This document shows positions 33,632-41,801 of a stretch of DNA of 41,801 nucleotides, in pieces. How positions within the stretch are numbered: position 1 is the first letter of the stretch; each line of letters starts with the position of its first letter. The notes beneath the pieces were generated by a model. The model was not told the DNA's origin and ran no database searches. It saw nothing but the letters and a program-made list of their open reading frames with translations. Source of the stretch: Rhizophagus sp. LPA8_4_AMF (lineage: Eukaryota > Glomeromycota > Glomeromycetes > Glomerales > Glomeraceae); NCBI GenBank assembly GCA_021464525.1, contig JADRCO010000235.1, positions 1 to 41,801 of the forward strand, given 5' to 3'. The position numbers were made by a program, and so were the translations under genes.

Positions 33632-34537
33632 TTATTTCTTGATTTGACTATATAATGCTTCAAAAATTATATCACCCATATGATCGTAGCCTTCAACTGT
33701 TAAATGAACACCATCATCCCAATATAATTCTTTTTGATCTTCTGGGATAGAATTTACAGGAAGTTCTTTTGATAAATCACATAATATAATTTTATCATTC
33801 TCCGCTGAATAATTTCTATTATAAAAATTTTATAAAATAAATATTAGTTTCATTAGAAATAAATGAAATTGTTTGTTAATTTCTAACCTTATCAATTCAT
33901 TCACTTCCTTCCTTCTTTTTTCGGGTTCATTCTAATACAAAAGATTAAAATAATGTATTATTAAAATAAATAAGTAATCTAAAAAACATAGTCAATACTC
34001 ACATCAATGTTCTCCATTTCCATAATAGTTAATGCAAATACGATCGCACCATGATTTTCACAAATATCATAAAGTCCTTTTAATTTGCTAAATATTTTAT
34101 TAGTATCCAAAAGATTATAAACATCATTTGTACCTAAATTATCAAAACGAATATGTAAAAAAAAAAAAATAATAAAAAGGAGAAAACGAAACGAAAATTT
34201 TTCTTCACTACCTCCTAATATGACAACATAATCAAACTTCTTTCCTTTATCAGTTTGTTTGCTTATTGCTCTCCGAAGACGATTCTCATAATTACTTACA
34301 ACACGAGCTCCTGATTGACCTTCTATTGTTACCTGTAATAGTTAATAATATATTGCGTATAATTAAATTGGGAACCCGATATTTAATTTTTATTTTTTTG
34401 CTTTCTACCTCAACTTCTGTTCCAGCTTCCTCGAATCTTTTCCTAAGTTGGATTCCATAAGGATGATAAACGGTACCATATTTACTGTATCCTTCTGTCA
34501 GAGAATCACCCAATAAAAGAATTGAAGTTGTCATCAT
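33632..34537 (-). CDS. GDSL/SGNH esterase, isoamyl acetate-hydrolysing esterase (IAH1)-like
   Basis: Five minus-strand exons (34537-34409, 34332-34212, 34133-34003, 33931-33888, 33815-33632) give 202 aa. The SGNH blocks are all present: block I LLLGDSLTEGY with nucleophile S12, block II SGAR (G51), block III GGTND (G84, N86) and block V DDGVHL with D176 and H179. The overall pattern (GDSLTEGY near the N-terminus, HLTVEGYDHMG near the C-terminus) fits the IAH1 branch of cytosolic esterases acting on short-chain esters such as isoamyl acetate. It is shorter than yeast IAH1 (238 aa) but lacks no block. No signal peptide is seen. Introns use GTAGAA, GTAGTG, GTGAGT and GTTAGA donors; all phases agree. 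Confidence 0.88.
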
Positions 34538-34780
34538 AGGAAGTGAATTTTGTTAGTTGGTTATTCGGCTGTTCGCCATAATTATAGGGAATCCTTTAAC
34601 GGAGTTGAAGTACTTACAATTCCGATTCGATATGCATATAAATGAGATTCTTTATCATGTATTATTTATCATCCCATTCTTAATTTCCTTTTTTTGTAGA
34701 TATAACTCTACGAATTGATTTGTATTGATTTGTATTAATTAAAAAAGGATGAATGATTTTTGCACTACAAATATTTAATT

Positions 34781-34790
34781 ATCACGTGAT
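34781..34790. promoter_or_regulatory. ATCACGTGAT palindrome (bHLH-type site)
   Basis: A perfect 10-bp palindrome about 245 bp upstream of the GDSL esterase start, a plausible promoter distance. Confidence 0.45.
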
Positions 34791-34898
34791 GAATGCATAA
34801 TCCGAAAATCGTATGTTGCAATGGAAATCCATGAAATCCGTGGGAATATTAAGACGCATCAAGAAGAAGGATTCGGTTTATGTAGATAATTACGGAGT

Positions 34899-35137
34899 CA
34901 GGGGGATGGAAATCGGTTCGTCGGTTCTAATTCGATGTGATGATGATCAATCAGAAAAATTTTGATTGGTCTTCAAAAGATAGTTGGTATGTGATCGTCA
35001 AAATCTTGACAGATGACTCAATTTGAGTCGGTTCTTTGAAGTCGGTTCGAATTCGGCTTCGTTAAGCCAAGAGATCCAGAATCTTTTAAATTTAAGATCA
35101 GCTCCAGAATCGACTCGAGTCGATTCCATCCCTACAG
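34899..35137. mobile_element. Candidate MITE with CAGGGATGG-type ends
   Basis: The left end reads CAGGGGGATGGAAATCGG, and the reverse complement of the right end reads CTGTAGGGATGGAATCGA: imperfect terminal inverted repeats sharing AGGGATGGAATCG, with CGGTTCG words inside. There is no coding capacity and I found no clear target-site duplication. Similar CATCCCTGG sequence occurs near 5664. A hAT-like origin is possible but unproven. Confidence 0.45.
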
Positions 35138-35246
35138 TGGTGATTAAGGCCTTGACTTACCGATTTGCAAAATATTTTTTTATCAAAAGCAGGTTAATGG
35201 AAGGGACGAAAGAGACGGAATTTTATAGTAAAGTATGTGTTGCTAG

Positions 35247-35558
35247 AAGCCTCAAATTTTCTTCGGCAAAGAAACTAAAGAAGAAGGTTTAGAAGGTTTA
35301 CTGTTGAAAAGTGACAAATTTTCTTATAATCTTGCAACAATACTAGCGAGAGATAGAGAAGTTGTTGCAGTAAACTTTAGAGGATTCTCCGACATTTATA
35401 AAGGTTGTAAAATTTCCATTGCTAAGAATGGGGATTGGGTTGAAGAAGATCTTAGATATATTTATAAAATCAAAGAAACCCTGGCGAATATATCTAAAGA
35501 TGCTCCCTTGACGTTCAAACAGGTACATGACAGAGAAGATATGAACGATTTTTCCTGA
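35247..35558 (+). CDS. Unrecognised coding fragment (possible exon)
   Basis: An open frame of about 100 codons has a normal composition for this genome's proteins: FFGKETKEEGLEGLLLKSDK, FSYNLATILARDREVVAVNF, RGFSDIYKGCKISIAKNGDW, and IYKIKETLANISKDAPLTF, ending at a possible GTACAT donor (35523). No in-frame ATG opens it near its 5' end, and I see no matching exon. It could be a remnant of the same type as its neighbours. Confidence 0.3.
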   Translation, partial: KPQIFFGKETKEEGLEGLLLKSDKFSYNLATILARDREVVAVNFRGFSDIYKGCKISIAKNGDWVEEDLRYIYKIKETLANISKDAPLTFKQVHDREDMNDFS

Positions 35559-35708
35559 ATAGCTATTATATCCTTCTTCTTATATAATAGCGCTTCATAT
35601 AATTGAGCAAGTGTTTCGCTTAGATCAGATTTATGGTTAATACTTGACATGATTGCCCAGTTTTTTAACAAGATATATTTAATGCGAAAATTTGTAATTC
35701 CGGAGCGG

Positions 35709-35749
35709 ACATTTTTTCCTGAGCCACAAGCATATACTCCTGTGCGACA
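35709..35749. repeat. Duplicated motif, copy 1 (upstream of F-box/LRR remnant)
   Basis: The block TTTTTTCCTGAGCCAC followed by CATATACTCCTGTGCGACA recurs at 36651-36703 in the same orientation. The two copies bracket the F-box/LRR pseudogene. Confidence 0.7.
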
Positions 35750-35789
35750 GATCACACGGTCAGTCTGTGCGACCGAAGGACAGAAAAAG

Positions 35790-36600
35790 GTTATTTTGAT
35801 AATGCAGGTTATTTATGGCGCATTCAAGTGTTTTTAATAGAGCCTATTTTATATTTCTTAGTAAATAAGTCACTTTATCCTATTTTATTTGTTTGCCGAT
35901 TGTGGTACAGATGCGGTGCTCCCATTCTATGGAGGCGTGTTGAGCTAACGTGGAGAAAACATAAAATTTTTATGAAAATGGTAGGTAGAAGACAAAAGCC
36001 CAAGTGCCTCAAGTCTAACTCATCTAGAAATTTCACACTACCATAAACTTTCAGATAAAAAATTTAATCGTATTGCGCGTCTGTTCCCAAATATAGTTCA
36101 TTTAGATTTTCATTGTAGCTCAGGATATAGTGATAAAACACTAAACCGAATAGCAGAATCATACCCCAATCTGAAGTATCTCAACTTGGGAATGTATACG
36201 TATAGCTATGATACTTGATTAATAACTGATAAAGGTCTATATGCAATCGCAAATTCATGCCATAAATTAGAATATCTAAATATATCGCACAGAATTTTCT
36301 GAAATATCGATTTGTAATATTATTCATTCCTGCCCAAAGCTCCAGCATCTTAGCCTTAGATTTTGTGAAATTGCCGATATGGCTATCAAAGAAATTGCTT
36401 GTTCATGTCTTAATTTAAAATATCTCGATCTGAAAGGGTGTGATAATGTTAGCATAAAAGCTGTGGCCCAGCTCGCTTCACTTAATCCATGTCGAGAATT
36501 TCGTGGGTACTATAACATCACTTAATTTTCTTACTGCAATAAGAGATCTTAGTAGTGCTCAGAATTTGATCCAACCTGAGCCCTCTGTTAATATTATTAC
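35790..36600 (+). pseudogene. F-box / leucine-rich-repeat protein pseudogene
   Basis: The first part reads NKSLYPILFVCRLWYRCGAP followed by ILWRRVEL, the end of an F-box as in the large F-box/LRR families of these fungi. AMN1-type leucine-rich repeats follow: [62 protein letters not shown] and [20 protein letters not shown]. Stops (for example after YSYDT and at IF*NIDL) and frame changes break it at several places, and the conserved F-box start is missing. F-box proteins recruit substrates to SCF ubiquitin ligases; this copy should not encode a working one. Confidence 0.75.
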
Positions 36601-36650
36601 CACATATATTGGACGGAAATTAAGGTCCTTGGAATCTAGCGGTGACGGGA

Positions 36651-36703
36651 GATTTTTTTGCTGAGCCACCTGTGTAAGGATATGCATGTACTCCTGTGCG
36701 ACA
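36651..36703. repeat. Duplicated motif, copy 2 (downstream of F-box/LRR remnant)
   Basis: TTTTTTTGCTGAGCCAC and CATGTACTCCTGTGCGACA match copy 1 at 35709-35749, with an extra ~12 bases between the two halves. Confidence 0.7.
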
Positions 36704-37140
36704 AAAAAATGTAGATTAACTAACAGGGGAATAATTTATGCGATGATCCCCTGCTAATTTTTCATTTTGTTGTAACGCGTCGCTATCCTGTAAATAATTA
36801 AAATTTTACAAAAGTACAGTTAAGTATTTTTCAACAGTTATAATCGTTGATGGTATCCTACGTCCATATGGTTCAGCCCTTTGGCCGATGTTTGGATTAG
36901 AGTGCTGTGGGTAAATCGCTATGACTTGTTACGTGTTCGTAATGGCTCTTAGTGCCTCAGCCTGGGCCTCTATTCCAGAATATATATTGTCATTAAAACT
37001 TCCATTTATTGTAATAGTCCAACAGATTATTTTATTAAAATTATGATGTTTAATATCACTAACAGTAACCTTCTTTTTGGATATGGAATTTGACTATTAT
37101 ACGGATACCTATGTGTACAATTCCAATCCTAAGGACTTGA
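36704..37140. other. Intergenic DNA between two degraded loci
   Basis: No intact gene or clear repeat is seen. The region is somewhat less AT-rich than other spacers (for example TTCAGCCCTTTGGCCGATG near 36870), which could mean further coding remains I could not frame. Confidence 0.4.
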
Positions 37141-38220
37141 TGTTCTAAACTGTCTTAATTATCTGAAATATAAATTGGTATTTCACATCAGATAGCAAAC
37201 AAGAAATCCAGAATGCGCTCACAAGAACGGTCGAGAGGGTTATTGATCCACCTATTGTACAGGCTGGGATAAAGAAACGGTTAAAAAAATATCCGATAAT
37301 GTCAGCGATACTTTTGAAAGAAGGGAAATTGTCGAGTTTTTTGCAGAATTGGACAAGGAGTTTGAGACAGTAAGTAATTGCGGTTTTTATTATATGGCCA
37401 TATATATATATATTTGAAAATATTAATTTATCATTTGGTAGAGGCGAAATCAACGAAATCTTGAGAGATCTTTGAGAATAGCTCCGAACTACTAAATGTC
37501 TGGTGATTTAAATACATTGAGACTTTCATCTTATTATATAGAAAGGTCTGCCGAATTTCGCGAAAAGGTAAGATCAATGTTTTTGTTCCGTTCGTTCCAA
37601 GTTTGATTGCTAACTTTAAACCTCTTTGTTATATCACCTAGGGAGAATCAACTTCTGATCAAAGCGATTATGTTTCAAAAAAAAGACGAGATGCTGATTT
37701 AATGAAGAGCGAACAATAAAGAAGCAATATCAAGTTGGATATATTACGCCACTCCCACTTGATAAAAATGAACAAGGTGCGGATTTTGCTGTTGAACAGG
37801 ATACGGATAACATATATTACCAAGACCTGTCATCAGTTGAGGTCCGAAATCTCTATCTTTTACATATTTCATTATTGTCTGTTATTTAATAAGCCTTTAT
37901 CTCATAGACTTCATTAAATTCGGCTATCGAAAGGCTTGTTAATAGTGAATGTGCTATTGCAAGATATCGGATTTTATTTTTACCGGAGGATAATTTTCGT
38001 AGTCCAATTAAGCGCTTATTTACCAATGAAGAGTGGTTAATAATGGAATCGAACTGGGAAAAGGTTTTATTTTTTTATTTATTTTTAGTTGATTTTACTT
38101 TTATTTTAACGTGGATATTATTTTTAGGTTGAAAAAAGGATCGCAGATTCGCTTCCCCAGATTGATGAAAACGTAAAATCTCTTTTAGAGAAATATAACA
38201 AGTGTATAAAAGATGGCTAG
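37141..38220 (+). pseudogene. Degraded multi-exon gene of unknown family
   Basis: Coding-like pieces with plausible introns run along the plus strand. IQNALTRTVERVIDPPIVQA, KKRLKKYPDN and EFFAELDKEFET end at a GTAAGT donor (37371). Then follow RRNQRNLERSLRIAPN with a stop; MSGDLNTLRLSSYYIERSAE (an ATG at 37496); GESTSDQSDYVSKKRRDADL with a frameshift into KKQYQVGYITPLPLDKNEQG; SAIERLVNSECAIARYRILF; and finally RIADSLPQIDENVKSLLEKY ending in a TAG at 38218. At least one stop and one frameshift argue for a pseudogene, although an unusual intron arrangement cannot be excluded. I do not recognise the family. Confidence 0.45.
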
Positions 38221-38672
38221 ATTCTCAGTATTTTTTTTATCTGGTTTTTTATCCCATAAAACAGTAAACAGATATTATTCTTTTCAAATATTATTCTAAT
38301 AGCAAACATACTTGGCTAGTTCAATTCTAGATTAAGATGATGAATCAACTGATAATTCAAAAGTTTGTTTTTATCACTTACTCTAAATTTTTGAAGATAT
38401 TTAAAAGATTGTCCGGATGTTAAAATATATTCAAAATATATCAATCATTTTTTAAATGATCACTTTATTTATATGAATCTATAAAAAGTAAGTTAACAAT
38501 TTACACATTCAAAAGTTTTCTTATAACTCTTTAATATATGTTACATTTGGAGCAAAGAACTAATTTCCTTCAAATTAAAATCTTTTAAATCTTCCAATTT
38601 AATTGCTAAATGCAATTTAATATATAAATTAGGGATTATCATATTTTTTAAATATACAGGTTTACACTCTTA
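38221..38672. other. Convergent 3' spacer before TAF7
   Basis: AT-rich sequence between the plus-strand degraded gene and the 3' end of the minus-strand TAF7 gene. No gene is seen. Confidence 0.45.
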
Positions 38673-41187
38673 TTAACCTTCATCGTTACTATTTTGACTT
38701 TTTTCGCTACCTTCTTTAAATTTTTCTCTGTCATCATCAATATCCATTATATCACCCTCATTTTCATCTTGTCCTTCGTTATCTACGGTCATAGTTTCTT
38801 CTTTGTTATCACCATCACCATCATCATCCTTATTATTTAACTCTTCTTCATAAAATTCATCTTCGCCGAGAAGAAACATTGAATCATCTTTTTTAGAATC
38901 CTTATCTTCCTCCTGCTTATCATCCTTTTTATTTTCTTCTTCATTTTGCTCATCATCATCATCTTCTGATGAATTCTCATTTTCTGTCTCATTTTCTGAA
39001 TCTTCATCCGATTCTCTTCTCTTTCCTTTCATTTTTTCTTTTGAAAGTCTCTTTAATTCGGCCATCTGAGCTTTCATTCTCTCTTGAATTTCAGCAATTC
39101 GTTTATCTCCAGTTTCAATTTCTTGCTGCTTTTGTGCCAAATCTTCTTTAGCTGAAGTAATTTTACCGGTAAGTCGTTCCTATTATTATTAATGAAATTT
39201 AATTGTAAAAAATTTTTTTTTTTTTAAGATGCGATTTATTTAATAAGAACCAAACAACCAAACCTGTATTAACGGATTAATTGCAGAAGCGAAATGTGAT
39301 TCAAAGTTTTTAATTTCATCTTCTAATCTAGAAATATCGGTAGTTAATTCTTCTCGTTTATTCAATATTTGTGTCAATTCAGCTAAAAAATATCATAGAT
39401 AAAATTAATATACAGTATGAAAAAAATATATTCATTTGATTTTATTAATGACATACGATCTTCATCCTCGTCCGATTCTGAAGTAGATTCTTCTGACTCT
39501 GTTGTTTCTTCATCTTCATTTTTATCACTAGAGTCAGACATTTCATCAAATCTTTCAAGAGCGTTTTCGAACTCCTTTTGCAAATCGTCATCGGGTGTTG
39601 AAAATTGATCCTCATCAAGAATTTCCTCGCCTAATACCGTCGTATCTTCTTCTAATTCTACATCATAATCATCTTCTTCACCTTGTACTTCTTCAACCTC
39701 CTCTTGTTCTTCTTCCTCATGTGCTTTTGACCCAATATATGCAGCTGGTGTTGCTGTTTCTGAGTCAATTGCATCCTCCCATACTTTGTTTCGATTAATT
39801 TGAAACTCACTGGTTAAAAAAAATATTTTAAATGAAAGAAATGATTATTATTATAAATATAAGTACCAAGTTTAACTTCCTCTGCTAACGAATCTTCGTG
39901 CAATAATTTTTCAACCTCTTTTTCGATGTCTTCAATTTTCTATATTATCAATAGCATCACGTGTATTATAAAATGAATCGAATTTAGTAAATATAATCAT
40001 TATTATAATTGATATCAGAATCAGGATATTCGTAAGATTATATAGTTTAATTTAGATATTTGATGTGGAAATAATAATAATCAGTAAGAAGGATTAGTTA
40101 GCTAGAGTAGAAGCACTCAAAACGCGTAAATTAACTATAATCATCATTTCAAATAGCAAATTTTTCTTTGGTCTATTTAATTTTCAGATAGGATGTTTAC
40201 AACTAATTTTTACCATCCTCTTGCTTAACTTTTTGAAAATAAAAAAATTTATATGTATTTATTTTGAATAGTCATGATAAGAAGATCAAATTTAAACCTC
40301 TGAACTTTATAAATTTGTAAGAGACTACCTCATTCCATAATTCAACCCAAAGCGGTACATAAGAACGCATCAAAAATATTAAATAAACTTTACCTTAGCA
40401 GAGATACGTTTTCTAAATCTTCTTTTCCTGACATTCTTCAAAGGATGTGTTGTTAATCCATCAGGCCATTCAAATTCGTCAACATTTGAAGATTTAGAAT
40501 TTTCAGTAAATAACTGTTCGTCATCATGAATTTGAGATTCTACAACTAACATCTATTTAAATTTAAATTAAAAATAAATTGAAAATTTTTTTTTTCGAAT
40601 TTATTGAAAATCATTATATATTAAACTGAATAAATGGATTATTGGATTACCTGACAGATATCAGCAACTTTATAGTACTGAATTTTATTAAAAGTCTTCT
40701 GAGCCTCAATAATACAAGGTAAATCGACTAACTTAGCACGATATTTTTGATTTTCAAAAGTGAATATTGCACGACGAGGATCTAATTAAAATAAATTGAA
40801 TCAAAAAAAAATTATTATTTTTTTGATTTGAAATAAATCTTCAATTAATTTACCTTTAAAAATAATCCCAATATCGTCAGTAAATTTTCCGGTTTTAACT
40901 TTTTCTCTAAACCTTTGTTTAACATCCTCTGGAACCATCAACCTTAATATAAATTGTTCTTCAATGGGAATATCTTTTTCTTCGATATCATCATCCTCAG
41001 GTATTTTACCTAATATAATAGGTCTTTTCTTTGTACCTGTATAAAGTCGACGTTTTTGTTTATCTCTTAGTAAAGCTTCACTTCTAGGTATTTTTATTTT
41101 TAAAGGTGCTGAAGATTTTGAAGAGCCAGTAACTGAGGTAGTCGTAGGAGAAGGAACATTTTTTTTTGAATCTCTAGGCCTTCCCAT
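38673..41187 (-). CDS. TAF7: Transcription initiation factor TFIID subunit 7 (TAF7)
   Basis: Seven minus-strand exons (41187-40854, 40781-40651, 40552-40394, 39939-39890, 39809-39457, 39382-39264, 39179-38673) give 550 aa. The TAFII55/TAF7 N-terminal domain is clear: EEQFILRLMVPEDVKQRF, DDIGIIFK|DPRRAIFTF, then YRAKLVDLPCIIEAQKTFNK, YYKVADICQMLVV and WPDGLTTHPLKNVRKRRFRK. The C-terminal half is very acidic (E/D/S runs) with a coiled-coil stretch at about 380-450. TAF7 binds TAF1 within TFIID and restrains its activity until initiation. The junction between exons 4 and 5 is the weakest: only a GTTAGC donor with the CCAG acceptor (or GTTAAA with GTGAG) keeps the frame. The third intron (454 nt) is the longest in the window's intact genes. 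Confidence 0.9.
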
Positions 41188-41801
41188 AATTTTTATTTAT
41201 AAAAAACTGTCGAATTCGGTGTCGAATTCGAGCTGCTTTTATATTTTACATTTAACATAGATAAATAAATTTGACGTTTAGTGGTAGAGTTGATTTGAAC
41301 CACGTGTTCACTAACAATACACTTATTTATATTTATTAGAATTTAGCCAATAAATTTTTAATAAATTAGTATCATAAATTACACTCTTTACTATATTAGG
41401 AAATAATTTATCACGTGATAAATATTGACAAGATCGTATATAATAGGCTACTCAACAACCAAATTATTATATTAATAGCTCTAGTAAAAAAAGTAAAATA
41501 TACTTTAATGGATATACTACTTAATAACTCTTTTTATCATCAAATTGATTTTGTAATAATAGAAACAATTGTTTTATTAAAAGGGTAAATTTATATCTAG
41601 CACCCCTGTATAACACTCAAATCTAACATCCGGGATGCGATATACATAAATCTCACAGGATGAATATTAAAATTTTTTATTGGATAAAAATTTATAATAC
41701 ATATGATTTTATTTATTTATACAATTAAAAAAAAAAAATAAGACCAAAAATACTACCAAGCTAAAGATCAATAATAAATGTTACCACTAAAAATTGATCA
41801 T
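41188..41801. other. Upstream region of TAF7
   Basis: The TAF7 promoter should lie here. A direct repeat GTCGAATTCG occurs twice about 12 bp apart near 41209-41230, 20-40 bp before the start codon. CACGTG cores are at 41301 and 41412. The distal part (41580-41700) has no gene. Confidence 0.45.
41410..41419. promoter_or_regulatory. ATCACGTGAT palindrome (bHLH-type site)
   Basis: A perfect 10-bp palindrome about 225 bp upstream of the TAF7 start codon, similar in distance to the copy before the GDSL esterase. Confidence 0.45.

Noticed and set aside
35462..35755. Minus-strand 97-codon open frame (MICRTGVYACGSGKNVRSGI...)
   Set aside because: It begins inside the duplicated 40-bp motif and lies opposite the better plus-strand coding fragment; probably a shadow.
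41275..41310. tRNA B-box-like GGTTCAAATC on the minus strand
   Set aside because: The flanking bases do not form a T stem, and no A box or acceptor stem could be found.

Overview
The window looks like nuclear DNA of a fungus, most probably an AT-rich arbuscular-mycorrhizal species (Glomeromycotina, Rhizophagus-like). The evidence is the base composition, short GT-AG introns in most genes, typically fungal products (PBN1/PIG-X, fungalysin M36, AzgA, GPR1/FUN34/YaaH, mitochondrial ARG8, fungal-type TOM20), and long intergenic tracts full of decayed gene and transposon fragments. The species is an inference. All exon models were built by hand from reading frame, splice sites and phase.

Layout, left to right. 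1-8.5 kb, plus strand: NUP42/NUPL2-like nucleoporin, acyl-CoA-binding protein, a 2OG-Fe(II) prolyl-4-hydroxylase-like enzyme and an AzgA-type purine permease. 8.5-13.1 kb: a gene-poor stretch, a second diverged acyl-CoA-binding protein (minus) and a GPR1/FUN34/YaaH acetate-transporter-family protein (plus). 13.1-18.2 kb: no intact gene; it holds minisatellite-like repeats, a MITE with perfect 11-bp terminal repeats, a pogo/Tigger-like end and a decayed multi-exon gene. 18.2-21.6 kb: PBN1/PIG-X (minus) and AMMECR1 (plus), diverging from a 387-bp shared promoter. 22.2-24.4 kb (minus): TOM20, whose last exon can splice in phase around its stop codon into a downstream SMYD-type SET domain. 25.4-28.1 kb: GatC-like protein (minus) and acetylornithine aminotransferase (plus). 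28.4-31 kb: secreted fungalysin metalloprotease (minus). 31-33.3 kb: degraded minus-strand coding. 33.6-34.5 kb: GDSL/SGNH esterase (minus). 34.9-38.2 kb: a MITE candidate, an F-box/LRR pseudogene bracketed by a duplicated motif, and another degraded multi-exon gene. 38.7-41.2 kb: TFIID subunit TAF7 (minus).

The intact genes are mostly housekeeping and do not form one pathway. Several are mitochondrial (TOM20, GatC, ARG8). Transcription and mRNA export are represented by TAF7 and NUP42, GPI-anchor synthesis by PBN1, lipid and small-molecule handling by the ACBPs, AzgA, the acetate-transporter-family protein and the esterase, and secretion by fungalysin.

The most interesting points are the TOM20/SET gene, which may make either a stand-alone import receptor or a receptor-methyltransferase-like fusion by using or retaining one intron, and the strong recurrence of the palindrome TCACGTGA in intergenic DNA.
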